A stretch of 50,150 bases of DNA from Lawsonibacter sp. (lineage in GTDB: Bacteria > Bacillota > Clostridia > Oscillospirales > Oscillospiraceae). This document shows, piece by piece, positions 25,345-33,840 of this stretch (position 1 is its first letter; every line of letters starts with the position of its first letter). A program made the translations under genes and the position numbers. The notes under the pieces were generated by a model, which was not told the origin of the DNA, did not search any database, and saw nothing but the letters and a program-made list of their open reading frames with translations. Location of the stretch: the NCBI GenBank assembly GCA_022791995.1, contig JAAWAD010000013.1, positions 1-50,150 of the forward strand, written 5' to 3'.

Positions 25345-28300
25345 GCTTCCTCTCCCTCCAGAACAATGGCAGGCAGATCAGCCCCTCCCGGGGTCTCAAT
25401 CCACATGGTCTCTGCCGTGGTCCGCTCCGCGTCCGCGCTGCCAGCCTGGCTGGTGCGCTTGAGCACCGCCTGCATCCGGCTGGGCAGCAGGTTCACGCCG
25501 TCGCATTTGCTGGTTTCTCCCTGAAGCTCCGCCTCTTTCTGAACGTTCGGAATGAAGAGGAACAGCCCGTCGCTGATGTCACTGACCAGGCCGTCGGCGT
25601 GGACCTCGGCAAAGACAAGGAGCTTGCCGTCCAGAGGCCGGATCTCCTCCGTCACCTCTCCCTCGTCCGTGGTCTCGGTGAAGCAACCCCGGAGCTCTAC
25701 GCTGGCAAAGACTGGGTTGCACCGATAGGTACCCGCAATGATCAAAGTGCCTGCCGGGATCACATCACCGGTCCCTTCGCCATAGCGGTACTCCTTTTCC
25801 AGCACGCCCACGGCCCCCTTCTCCAGGAATGCCACATCGTCTCCCGCATAGGAGATCAGCTGAATCTCGGTTCCGTCCGGCACACCGGTGACCGTAACCT
25901 TCTTCACGGTATAGGTCCAGATACGGGTGTCATCCGCCTGTGCGTTTTCTTTCTGGAAGTAGGCCAGCCTTCCGCCTCCGGCTCCCGGAATCAGATCGCC
26001 AAAGCTGCCTGTGCGGACACTGACTTCCTTGCTTTCCTCGTTATCCCCGCAGGTGACCTTCACCTCAAACATTCCTTCCGGCAAGCTCTCTGGGAATTTT
26101 ACACCGGAGACATCGGTAAGGCTGTTCAAAGTAAAGGTAACTGTGTTCCCATCCTGCACAACCGTGTACGCCTCCGCCGGAACGGTCTTGTCATAGGCGA
26201 TGCGGACATCTCCCGCCTCCGCTGTCTGGCCCACCTGGCCGCCCAGGGTGTCGTAGGCCTTCACCTGATAGGAGAAGACTCGATGGTTGGCAGAGCCGAT
26301 ATGGTCAGTGTAGGTAACCGGCTTCCCCTCCTCCGGGACCACAAAGGCGATGGGAACTCCGCCGCGCAGAATCTCATAGCCCTGAACCGCTCCGGTGATA
26401 CTGGGCGTGATGGTCACCACCACATCCTGCTCCCCGGACAGGGCCGCTTTCGCTGTCACTGTGCCGGCGGAGGCTGTTTTACCTGCCAGCCGGTCCCGGC
26501 GGCTTTGATCGCTGAGGTACCAGAGAGCCCGCTCCTCCGCGGGGTAGGTCTTCAGCTGGTCTGTCACCTGCTCGCTCAGGGTCATGCCCCAGCGGGTAAA
26601 GAACTCGGTCAGATCTTTCTTGGCCACACCGCAGGCGGTCAGGGCCACCTTTTCCTCGTAGGTATAGGCGCCGCCCTTGGTGTAGGTTCCCGCCTTCCAG
26701 TCCTTGAAGAACTGGTTGTAGAAGGCCATGGGAGACGCGCCGTTGTCATAGGCCAGATGGAGCTGCCAGTACATACCCAGCTGGACAAAGACATCGTTGG
26801 ACTCCCCGGGGTAACCCTGGGCAGTCTTGGTAAAGATGGCGGGGTATTTACCGCTCTTCTCCAGACGGGAGGCCAGGGTATTCTGCTTCCCGTCATAGGT
26901 CTGCACCATCAGAGAGTAGAGGTTGTTGGTGATCTCCGCCCGGCCCAGCTTGTCCATATTGTGGCCAATCTCGTGGGCGATGCCCCAGCCGAAGAGTTGG
27001 TTGGCGGTAGTGTTCGCCGGCAGACGGGAGATGGGCACACCTCCGGTCATGCCGCCGCAGGAGCGATAGCCGATGCCCACATGGTTCCCCGCCGCGTACA
27101 TGAAAGCTCCGGCAAACATCTGCATACACCGGATATTCTGGCGGGTGGTCATGTCGTTGTCTGCATAGGTCTTGTCGATGCCCTGAGTGGTCTTGCAAAT
27201 GTGCATCAGATCCTCCCAGGCCAGCACATTCTGGTAGAGGTTGTCCGCCAGGTTGGTCCCCTTCACGGTGCTGGCCGGGATGGACAGCAGCACAGTGGGC
27301 ATGGAAATCTCCGTCACATTCTTCCAGCTTGTGGTTGCGTTGGTGTTATTGATACCTTGTGCGGTTACATAAGCGCTCAGCTCATCCACATAGGCCTGAA
27401 TGACCTGTTTCCGGGCGGTCTCCTCCAGGCTGTACCAGTCGGACAGCTCCAGCACAGGAATTTTCACGGCCCGGCGGACATGGAAGGCCATATTCTCTGT
27501 CTTCGGTCCGCTGTAGGTAAAGTACAGGCTGCCCCCTCTGGGGGTGTTCTGGCTACCAATTTTGGGGATGGTCAAGATATTCCGGCCATTCTCCAGGACG
27601 CCCACCTGGGCCAACCAGGTGGAGGCCTCCGCGTTGTACTGAGAGGCATACACCGTCACCTTCCCCCCCTCGGGGATCTGCTGGACATAGATGGTAATTT
27701 CGTCGCCCGCTCCGGCTGCCACGCCCAGAGGCTGAAGCTCACTGCCCCCCTGGCCGTACTTCGTGCCGTCGGCAGCATTGCTTCGAGCAATGGGGTTGAA
27801 TCGGAGGGAGCCGTCCTCATACGGATACTCCACCTGACGCAGGACCGCGCCGCTGGACTTGCCGGCCAGCAGCTCCTGAGCCAGGGCCAGCTCGTCCTCC
27901 AGAACCTCCAGGTTCAGATAGTAATGCCGCTCGTCGCTGTCCAGCCGGGCCTTCAGCGCGTCAATCGCCGCCTGATCCACGCCAGTGTCCAGCGTGGTAT
28001 GCAGCTCGTCGGCAAAGAGGGCTGCAATGTTGTCCGGCAGGCTGCGGGACGGGTCGTATTCCATAAACATCAGTTCCGACAGGCTGATCTGGGTGTAATC
28101 CTGCTGCTCCACAGCCAAGCTGATCTTGGCAACATTCTTCACTGGCCCGAAGGGCAGAATGCCAAACCGCTGAACAGCCGCAGTGGAAAAATTGGGGATG
28201 TTGGGCCAGGTTCCCACCTCAGCATTGCTGGTACCGCCGTTATCAATTCCTCCCTTTTCCGGATCAGGAACCAGCAGCGTACCAGGGCCGTTCAGATCGT

Positions 28301-30314
28301 CCCCTTGATACCAGACCCGGACGCTATAGGCCCGCATGTTGGAGGGATAGCTCCCGTCCAGCCGCGGGACCCAGATGGCTGCGGACAGGTCCACTGGCTC
28401 TGTAAAGGTACAGATCACATGCTCGTTGCGCATAAAGTTGCTGGAGGCCGTCCAGTGGGTGTGGAAATCCCCATCGATCATATTTTCCGGCTTAAAGGGG
28501 GCGGCGGCAGTGTAAGACGCGCTGTCATAGTTCCCGGCATCCGCCAGACGAACGCTGGAAATTTTGCCGTTGTCCAGGATCCCCTCGGTAGGGATTCCCT
28601 CCGGACGGCTGTAATCGGTGGCCTCGGGGGTTCCCGACGAAATGCGGGAGGGGCTGCTCTTCCCAATCTCGTTCCCCGCTACCACATAGAGGTAGTATGT
28701 CGTGCCGTTGGTCAGACCGTCAATGGTCAGCGGAGCACTGGCCACCCGCCCCCCCGCCTGCCGGTAGGAGGCAATCGGGGCGTTTTCCTGGTCTGTATAG
28801 TACACCTCGTAATAGGTGGCCGTCTTACTGACCTTCCAGGAAACCCGGAGGCTGGCGTCCAGCTCGGCAACACTCACCATATCGGGAGCGTCAGGCGCTT
28901 TGGCGGGAAGGGGCGTGGCCTCTACCGCCTTACAGGTCTGCCCTGTCCAGTTCCCGTCCACCGGAGTCACCGTAAAGCAGTAGGTTTTCAGGTTCTCCAG
29001 ACCGGTAACCTGGGCTTTGGGCACATCCACTTGAAGGCGGCGGCGGGTGCTCTCCTTCTCCTTCTGCCAGTATTCCACCTGATAACCGGATACATTGGGC
29101 AGCTCCTTCCAGGTGAGAGCCGCCTGTGCGTCCCCTGCCTCGGCCCGCAGGCCAGTGACCTCCGTATTGGGCTCTGACAGATCCTCCGGTACAATATCCT
29201 TCAAAAACTGGACCGACTTTACCACGGCGTACCCCTGGTCATCTTCCGTTTTGGTCACAGTAATGGTAATGGTCTTCACCACCACCCGCTTCCCTAGGGA
29301 AATGGTAATCACGTTGCTGCCCGGGGTTGGATCCAAAGCATGGACTCCGGTGGGCACGGCCTTGCCTGTAGAGAAGTCAAAGGGACCATACACAGCCCCA
29401 CCGGCGTCCTCTACCGTAACGAAGCCAGCCAGAACCGCCCCTGCCCCAGTGTCTGGTGTGGCGACCTGCACCTCCTGGGCCTCTACGCCCTTCTCCAGCA
29501 CCAGTGGAATCACAATCTGATCCTTTTTCTCCGCATAGAAGGTTATGCTCTCCTCATTGTCCAGGAACAGATTGGAGAGGTCCCCCTGGAAGGTCGTACC
29601 ATCCATCTTCCCCACAGTCTTTTCCTGGTCCAGCGCCGGCGCAATGCAGACGGTCTCCTTCACCTCTGGCTGGGCCTGGGGAATCTGTAGATTCCGGTTG
29701 ACATATGCCAAATCGATAATATCAATTTTTCCGTCGCCGTTCAGATCGTATGTCTTTCGGTCCTCCGCTGTCTGGCTACCCAAGGCGGCGGACAGGGCGT
29801 TCCGATCTGTGGCATTCACAGTGCCGTCCCCGTTCAGGTCGCCCAGGGTGAAGGTGCCGTCTCCGGTTCCCACCTCCACATAGACATTGTAATCCTTTAC
29901 TGCAAAGCTGGTCTGACAGGTGCGGTAGCCCTGACCGGTAAACCGCAGTGTGTAGTTCCCCGGCTCCAGGCCATCCACCGTCAGGTCCAGAGCGCCTGGC
30001 GGAGTATTTCCGTTTAGCTCGCTGCCCTGCCAGTCCCGCTGGGTGACCTGTGCCGGACAGCCGCCCAAGCTCTTGCTGCCCGTCCGCGTCAGGTCCACCT
30101 TGCCCAGAAGCTTGCTCCCCTGAAACAGCTCCGCTTGAATCGTTCGATCCCGCAGCGTCTCAATGGTCTGGGCCCGGTCAATGCGCACGGTGGCTGACAG
30201 GCTGGCCCTGGCCGTGTCTGCCGTCTTGGATTCCGCCGCCAGAGAGGGGGGAAGCGCAGAAAACAGCATGGATGCCGCCAGCAAAACGGCAGGGATGCGT
30301 CTGTGTCTATACAT
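25341..30314 (-). CDS. Giant secreted M60-like metalloprotease with dockerin and FN3 domains
   Basis: This 1657-residue protein begins with a signal peptide (1-27), then a beta region and a complete type-I-like dockerin at about 157-210. The dockerin has two calcium loops, DLNGDGTVNATD and DLNGDGKIDIID, each with the following helix. Two fibronectin-III domains (about 384-468 and 474-563) and an F5/8C-like domain (about 585-770) come next. The M60/enhancin-type catalytic domain carries H1114-E-I-G-H1118, and E1127 gives HExxHx8E. Beta-sandwich domains complete the C-terminus. M60 proteases often act on mucin-type glycoproteins. ATG 30314 has AGGAG 9 nt upstream and a consensus promoter. Its stop overlaps the start of the SLH/cohesin-like gene. 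A host-mucin target is a family-level inference, not shown here. Confidence 0.9.
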   Translation of the reverse strand: MYRHRRIPAVLLAASMLFSALPPSLAAESKTADTARASLSATVRIDRAQTIETLRDRTIQAELFQGSKLLGKVDLTRTGSKSLGGCPAQVTQRDWQGSELNGNTPPGALDLTVDGLEPGNYTLRFTGQGYRTCQTSFAVKDYNVYVEVGTGDGTFTLGDLNGDGTVNATDRNALSAALGSQTAEDRKTYDLNGDGKIDIIDLAYVNRNLQIPQAQPEVKETVCIAPALDQEKTVGKMDGTTFQGDLSNLFLDNEESITFYAEKKDQIVIPLVLEKGVEAQEVQVATPDTGAGAVLAGFVTVEDAGGAVYGPFDFSTGKAVPTGVHALDPTPGSNVITISLGKRVVVKTITITVTKTEDDQGYAVVKSVQFLKDIVPEDLSEPNTEVTGLRAEAGDAQAALTWKELPNVSGYQVEYWQKEKESTRRRLQVDVPKAQVTGLENLKTYCFTVTPVDGNWTGQTCKAVEATPLPAKAPDAPDMVSVAELDASLRVSWKVSKTATYYEVYYTDQENAPIASYRQAGGRVASAPLTIDGLTNGTTYYLYVVAGNEIGKSSPSRISSGTPEATDYSRPEGIPTEGILDNGKISSVRLADAGNYDSASYTAAAPFKPENMIDGDFHTHWTASSNFMRNEHVICTFTEPVDLSAAIWVPRLDGSYPSNMRAYSVRVWYQGDDLNGPGTLLVPDPEKGGIDNGGTSNAEVGTWPNIPNFSTAAVQRFGILPFGPVKNVAKISLAVEQQDYTQISLSELMFMEYDPSRSLPDNIAALFADELHTTLDTGVDQAAIDALKARLDSDERHYYLNLEVLEDELALAQELLAGKSSGAVLRQVEYPYEDGSLRFNPIARSNAADGTKYGQGGSELQPLGVAAGAGDEITIYVQQIPEGGKVTVYASQYNAEASTWLAQVGVLENGRNILTIPKIGSQNTPRGGSLYFTYSGPKTENMAFHVRRAVKIPVLELSDWYSLEETARKQVIQAYVDELSAYVTAQGINNTNATTSWKNVTEISMPTVLLSIPASTVKGTNLADNLYQNVLAWEDLMHICKTTQGIDKTYADNDMTTRQNIRCMQMFAGAFMYAAGNHVGIGYRSCGGMTGGVPISRLPANTTANQLFGWGIAHEIGHNMDKLGRAEITNNLYSLMVQTYDGKQNTLASRLEKSGKYPAIFTKTAQGYPGESNDVFVQLGMYWQLHLAYDNGASPMAFYNQFFKDWKAGTYTKGGAYTYEEKVALTACGVAKKDLTEFFTRWGMTLSEQVTDQLKTYPAEERALWYLSDQSRRDRLAGKTASAGTVTAKAALSGEQDVVVTITPSITGAVQGYEILRGGVPIAFVVPEEGKPVTYTDHIGSANHRVFSYQVKAYDTLGGQVGQTAEAGDVRIAYDKTVPAEAYTVVQDGNTVTFTLNSLTDVSGVKFPESLPEGMFEVKVTCGDNEESKEVSVRTGSFGDLIPGAGGGRLAYFQKENAQADDTRIWTYTVKKVTVTGVPDGTEIQLISYAGDDVAFLEKGAVGVLEKEYRYGEGTGDVIPAGTLIIAGTYRCNPVFASVELRGCFTETTDEGEVTEEIRPLDGKLLVFAEVHADGLVSDISDGLFLFIPNVQKEAELQGETSKCDGVNLLPSRMQAVLKRTSQAGSADAERTTAETMWIETPGGADLPAIVLEGEEA
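29685..29846 (-). other. Dockerin domain within the M60 protease
   Basis: Two duplicated segments of about 24 residues each start with DLNGDG, the calcium-binding loop of dockerins. The first has TVNATDRNAL after the loop, the second KIDIIDLAYVNRNL. Asp at loop positions 1, 3, 5 and 12 is kept in both repeats apart from conservative change. It is N-terminal, which is less common than the usual C-terminal dockerin. Confidence 0.88.
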
Positions 30315-30365
30315 GGTTTGTCTCTCCTTCTCCGCCGCCTTCTATCCTGTGCGGCGATTTACATA

Positions 30366-30394
30366 ATTATAGCAATTTCCCGCATTCTTGGCAA
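30366..30394 (-). promoter_or_regulatory. Promoter of the M60 protease operon
   Basis: On the minus strand TTGCCA (30394-30389), a 17-nt spacer and a perfect TATAAT (30371-30366) lie about 50 nt before the ATG at 30314. Confidence 0.85.
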
Positions 30395-30418
30395 GGCCCG
30401 AAATTGGAAATCCCCATC

Positions 30419-30447
30419 TTGTCCTTTTGTGGAATATGTGGTATAAT
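30419..30447 (+). promoter_or_regulatory. Candidate plus-strand promoter with no gene downstream
   Basis: TTGTCC (30419-30424), 17 nt, TATAAT (30442-30447). The next plus-strand feature is a hairpin with four T at 30475-30512, so a transcript of about 60 nt is possible. It also lies within an inverted repeat GTCCTTT/AAAGGAC (30421-30427, 30451-30457). It may be coincidental. Confidence 0.4.
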
Positions 30448-30474
30448 CCGAAAGGACTGTCGTTTGGATACAGC

Positions 30475-30512
30475 AAAACCGCCACTGGCACGGACGGTCT
30501 GGCGGGGGTTTT
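30475..30512. terminator. Hairpin after the GntR gene
   Basis: AAAACCGCCA at 30475-30484 pairs with TGGCGG...TTTT at 30500-30512, with three extra G bulged out. It lies just past the GntR stop (30529) and can act on the minus strand. On the plus strand it could end the short transcript proposed above. Confidence 0.55.
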
Positions 30513-30528
30513 GGCTGGAAGCAATCTC

Positions 30529-31206
30529 TCAGCTCAGCCCCTCTTCCTCTGGCTCCTTCAGCGTTCCTCGCTTCAGCAGCAGGTCAAAGGTGGCATTCTT
30601 TGAAGCAGTCAGGTGCCGGTGCATCTCCTCCGCTGCCGCAGGCCAGTCCTGCTTCAGGCAGGCGGTGAGGATCTCCTTGTGTTCCCGGTAAGTCTCCCCC
30701 AGGCGATCCTGGCTGGCGTTGCCGCTCATCACACGGAAGCGCAGATTCTGGGTGCGAATCCACTCATAGCTCTGGTGAAGATAACGATTGGGCATGGCGT
30801 TCATGATAGCGCTGTGGAAAGCATCATCCGCCTCGTACTGGTCGGCCCAGCCAACCATCTGCTCCGGGTGAGAAAAGAGCTCCCAAAAGCACATCAAGGT
30901 CTCATAGGGTATTTGAGATCCATAGTGGAGCAGCGCATAGGGCTCATACATCTGCCGAACCTCAAACACCATATTGATGTCCTGAATGGAAAGATCCGAG
31001 ATCATGATGCCCTTTTTGGGAAGAATTGTGATCATCCCCTCCTGTTCCAGACGGCTCAGGGCATCCCGGATGGGTGTGCGGCTGACGTGAAGTTCCTCCC
31101 GCAGCAGCTCCTCGTTGAGGAGGGTTCGGGGGGCGTATTCGCAGGTGACAATTTTCTGCTTGATGGTGTGATAGGCCCGACTTTTCAAGCTCTCCTTACC
31201 CGGCAC
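30529..31206 (-). CDS. GntR-family (FadR/FCD) transcriptional regulator
   Basis: A 225-residue regulator with an N-terminal winged HTH (LREELHVSRTPIRDALSRLEQEG, about residues 35-57) and a C-terminal all-helical FCD ligand/metal domain with the D-x-x-FH (DDAFHSAI) and EHKEILTACL histidine positions. The start is GTG 31206 with AGGAGG 9 nt upstream. It is divergent from the dehydrogenase-TRAP operon and shares a 375-nt control region containing two TTGTATACA-type palindromes. It is most likely a sugar-acid-responsive repressor of that operon. The true effector is unknown. Confidence 0.93.
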   Translation of the reverse strand: MPGKESLKSRAYHTIKQKIVTCEYAPRTLLNEELLREELHVSRTPIRDALSRLEQEGMITILPKKGIMISDLSIQDINMVFEVRQMYEPYALLHYGSQIPYETLMCFWELFSHPEQMVGWADQYEADDAFHSAIMNAMPNRYLHQSYEWIRTQNLRFRVMSGNASQDRLGETYREHKEILTACLKQDWPAAAEEMHRHLTASKNATFDLLLKRGTLKEPEEEGLS

Positions 31207-31241
31207 GGCAGTTGTCCTCCTTTTCCAATCTGATTTTTAAT

Positions 31242-31270
31242 AGTATAGCCGCTGCTGACCCAATGTGCAA
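31242..31270 (-). promoter_or_regulatory. Promoter of the GntR gene
   Basis: Minus strand TTGCAC (31270-31265), a 17-nt spacer and TATACT (31247-31242), placed about 36 nt before the GTG start. Confidence 0.75.
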
Positions 31271-31311
31271 GAAAATTTTTCCGTGCGTCAACAGACACCT
31301 CTCACTTCCTG

Positions 31312-31321
31312 TTGTATACAA
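31312..31321. promoter_or_regulatory. GntR operator candidate 1
   Basis: A perfect palindrome, TTGTATACAA, lies upstream of the GntR promoter. The same core recurs at 31510. FCD-type GntR proteins commonly bind short TGTATACA-like dyads. Confidence 0.65.
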
Positions 31322-31467
31322 TAAGCCCCCACTCGCCCGCGCTGAACTTTACCCTTCCGTTTTCCTTGAAACATGTTCTCATCCTTCTTGCTTCGGTTTT
31401 TTGCCCTAATTTATATGGCGGTTTTTGTGTATAATATATAAATTTGAAGTAATTTGTGAACTAAGTA
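31322..31467. other. Spacer in the divergent control region
   Basis: An AT-rich stretch between the two operators. I see no reading frame with a ribosome site. A TATAATATATAA stretch near 31430 lacks a -35 at the right distance. Confidence 0.4.
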
Positions 31468-31519
31468 TTGACACCTCGCTTGAAAAGTTTTATGCTTGTC
31501 GCAGCTTAGTTGTATACAT
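31468..31519 (+). promoter_or_regulatory. Promoter and operator 2 of the dehydrogenase-TRAP operon
   Basis: TTGACA (31468-31473), 17 nt, TATGCT (31491-31496). TTGTATACAT (31510-31519) begins about 7 nt past the expected start site, an ideal place for a repressor. A purine-rich AGGAGG near 31566 precedes the ATG at 31582. Confidence 0.85.
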
Positions 31520-31581
31520 CATATGTCTGTCGCCGGACGGCGGCTCTACACAAACTTTGAAGATCAGGAGGTACCGCAACC

Positions 31582-32610
31582 ATGAAAACGATTCAAATGC
31601 CGGAGCCTGGAAAGGTCATCATCACAGAGATGGAGAAACCCGTTCCTAAGGAGGGCGAGGCCCTGCTGAAGCTGCTGTACGGCGGCATCTGTGGCAGTGA
31701 CCTGGGCTCCTATCGGGGAGGCAACGCCTATGTGGTCTACCCCTGCATCCCCGGACACGAGTTCTCCGCTGAGATTGTGGAGATCGGCGCCAATGACAAG
31801 GGACTCAAGCCCGGCATGATCGTCACCTGCAACCCCTACTTTAACTGCGGCAGCTGCTACTCCTGCCAGCGGGGCCTGGTAAACGCCTGCACCGACAACC
31901 AAACTATGGGCGTTCAGCGCCAGGGTGCTTTCTCTCAGTATATCACCATGCCCATCGAGCGCATCTACGACGGCAAGGGCCTGCCCCCCAAGACTTTGGC
32001 TTTGATCGAGCCCTTCTGCATCAGCTATCACGGGGTATCCCGGGGTCAGGTGAAGGCTGGGGACAAGGTCCTGGTAGTGGGCGCGGGCACCATCGGTGTG
32101 CTGGCTGCTGTGGCAGCCAAGGCCAAGGGCGGCGAGGTCACCATCTGCGATGTAGCGCCTGAAAAGCTGGATTACGCCTATCAGACCTTCGGTCTGGACC
32201 ACAAGCTGCTGAACAACTCTCCCGAGGCTCTGGAGAACGGTGTAAAGGAGTTCACCGGCGGCAACGGCTTTGATGTGACCATCGAGGCGGTGGGTATGCC
32301 GCAGACCTTCCAGAACTGCATTGATGCCGCCTGCTTCGGCGGCCGGGTGGTGCTCATCGGCGTATCCAAGCGGAACATTGACGACTTCTTCTTCACCATC
32401 ATCCAGAAAAAGGAGCTGAACATCTACGGCTCCCGCAACGCCCTGAAGCAGGACTTTGAGGAGCTGATCGACCTGGTGAAGGCAGGCGGCGTGGACTTGG
32501 AGAAGATTGTCACCAATACCTACGCCTGGACCGACGCCCCCAAGGCCTTTGAGGAGTTTGCGGCCAACGCCGGCAAGATGCTGAAGGTTGTGTTGGACTT
32601 CACCGTGTAA
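31582..32610 (+). CDS. Zinc-dependent alcohol dehydrogenase (L-galactonate/L-idonate dehydrogenase-like)
   Basis: A 342-residue medium-chain dehydrogenase. Catalytic zinc ligands are visible in GGICGSD and PGHEF with a later Glu. The structural zinc is held by the four Cys of NCGSCYSCQRGLVNAC. The Rossmann fold starts at VLVVGAGTIGVLAA, with an acidic D after the second strand (TICDVAPEK), suggesting NAD+ use. Among relatives it looks closest to sugar-acid and polyol dehydrogenases such as those acting on L-idonate or L-galactonate. That choice is supported only by the GntR and TRAP neighbours. It is the first gene of the operon. Confidence 0.85.
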   Translation: MKTIQMPEPGKVIITEMEKPVPKEGEALLKLLYGGICGSDLGSYRGGNAYVVYPCIPGHEFSAEIVEIGANDKGLKPGMIVTCNPYFNCGSCYSCQRGLVNACTDNQTMGVQRQGAFSQYITMPIERIYDGKGLPPKTLALIEPFCISYHGVSRGQVKAGDKVLVVGAGTIGVLAAVAAKAKGGEVTICDVAPEKLDYAYQTFGLDHKLLNNSPEALENGVKEFTGGNGFDVTIEAVGMPQTFQNCIDAACFGGRVVLIGVSKRNIDDFFFTIIQKKELNIYGSRNALKQDFEELIDLVKAGGVDLEKIVTNTYAWTDAPKAFEEFAANAGKMLKVVLDFTV

Positions 32611-32659
32611 CCTGCGGTGGTTCAAAGGATAGATCACACATATTTTGAAAGGGGAAAAA

Positions 32660-33748
32660 ATGAACATGAAAATGAAAAGACTGATTTCTCTCATGACTGC
32701 CAGCGTGCTGGCAGTCACCCTGACCGCCTGCGGCGGGGGCGGCAACACCTCTGGCGGAGGCGCCACCTCCGGGGGTTCCACAGGCGGCACCTCTGGAACC
32801 CCCACTCCTGCTCCCTCCGGGGACAAGGTTTCCCTCCAGCTCGGCTTTGAGAACAGCCTGAGCGAGCCGGTGGGCCAGGCCGCCCAGAAGTGGGCCGAGC
32901 TGCTGGATGAGAGATCCGGCGGCACCATGGAGATCGTCCTCTACCCCGACTCCCAGTTGGGTGACAAGTCTGAGCTCATCGACTCCATGCTCCTGGGCGA
33001 GAACGTCTCCACCCTGGCCGACGGCGCCTTCTACGCAGACTACGGCGTGCCTGATTTCGGCATCGTCTTTGGCCCCTTCCTGTTCGACAACTGGGAGCAG
33101 TGCTGGACCCTGATTGAATCCGACTGGTACAAGGAGCAGTGCGCGCAGCTGGAGGCCAAGGGCCTGAAGCTGCTGGCCTCCAACTGGGCCTATGGCGCCC
33201 GTCACACCCTGACCGTCGCCCCGGTGAACACTGTGGACGATCTGGCCGGCATGAAGATCCGCGTCCCGACCAACAAGATCCAGTCCCTGGGCTTTGACGT
33301 TCTGGGCGCCAGCTCCACCGGCATGGCCCTGGGCGATGTGTACCAGGCTCTTCAGACCAAGACCATCGACGGCGCGGAGAATCCCCTGTCCACCCTGTAC
33401 GGCCGCAAGCTTCACGAGGTGGCCAAGTACCTCATCCTGGACGGCCACGTGCTGAACTTCACCACTTGGGTCTGCTCCAACGACTGGTTCAACTCCCTCA
33501 CCGAGGAGCAGCAGGGCTGGCTGCTGGAGACTGGCAAGGAGGCCGGCGTTTATAACAACGAGGTCCAGGCCGAGGCGGAGCAGGAGTATCTCCAGCTGAT
33601 GAAGGACGAGGGCGTCACCGTGGTGGATCCCACCGAGGAGGTCCTGGAAGGCTTCCGTACCAAGGCGATGGCTTTCTATGAGAGAAGCAGCGAATTCGGC
33701 TGGAGCGACGGCCTGTACGACACCGTCCGTGCCGCTATGGGCGCCTGA
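32660..33748 (+). CDS. TRAP transporter solute-binding lipoprotein (DctP family)
   Basis: A 362-residue exported lipoprotein. The signal peptide ends in the lipobox LTAC, followed by a flexible Gly/Ser/Thr/Pro linker of about 30 residues, then the DctP fold. The SBP pattern GARHTLTVAPVN..DLAGMKIRVP contains the conserved Arg that binds the substrate carboxylate. Next are SSTGMALGDVYQALQTKTIDGAENP and the closing WVCSNDWFNSL segment. I start at ATG 32660 after AAAGGGG; an in-frame TTG at 32645 lies upstream of that site. The ligand is probably an organic or sugar acid. Confidence 0.93.
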   Translation: MNMKMKRLISLMTASVLAVTLTACGGGGNTSGGGATSGGSTGGTSGTPTPAPSGDKVSLQLGFENSLSEPVGQAAQKWAELLDERSGGTMEIVLYPDSQLGDKSELIDSMLLGENVSTLADGAFYADYGVPDFGIVFGPFLFDNWEQCWTLIESDWYKEQCAQLEAKGLKLLASNWAYGARHTLTVAPVNTVDDLAGMKIRVPTNKIQSLGFDVLGASSTGMALGDVYQALQTKTIDGAENPLSTLYGRKLHEVAKYLILDGHVLNFTTWVCSNDWFNSLTEEQQGWLLETGKEAGVYNNEVQAEAEQEYLQLMKDEGVTVVDPTEEVLEGFRTKAMAFYERSSEFGWSDGLYDTVRAAMGA

Positions 33749-33782
33749 TGACAGGCTCTTAGTCCTATCCTGTTTAGAAGCA

Positions 33783-33819
33783 GCACGGCGGGAGGCTCCG
33801 CCTTCCGCCGTGCCTTCGT
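33783..33819 (+). terminator. Stem-loop between dctP and dctQ
   Basis: GCACGGCGG (33783-33791) pairs with CCGCCGTGC (33805-33813), extended inward by GAGG/CCTT, and is followed by CTTCGTTTTT. It is probably a leaky terminator or mRNA-stabilising hairpin that keeps the binding protein in excess over the membrane subunits. Confidence 0.75.
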
Positions 33820-33840
33820 TTTTGCGAGAAAGGGAGATTT

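Noticed and set aside
25599-29177. A 1192-codon open frame on the plus strand opposite the M60 protease.
   Set aside because: It has no ribosome site or known domain. It is the antisense shadow of a high-GC gene whose minus-strand reading has clear dockerin, FN3 and HExxH features.
30342-30603. Short frames on both strands in the gap before the GntR gene.
   Set aside because: They cover promoter and terminator elements, have no ribosome sites, and contain no domain.
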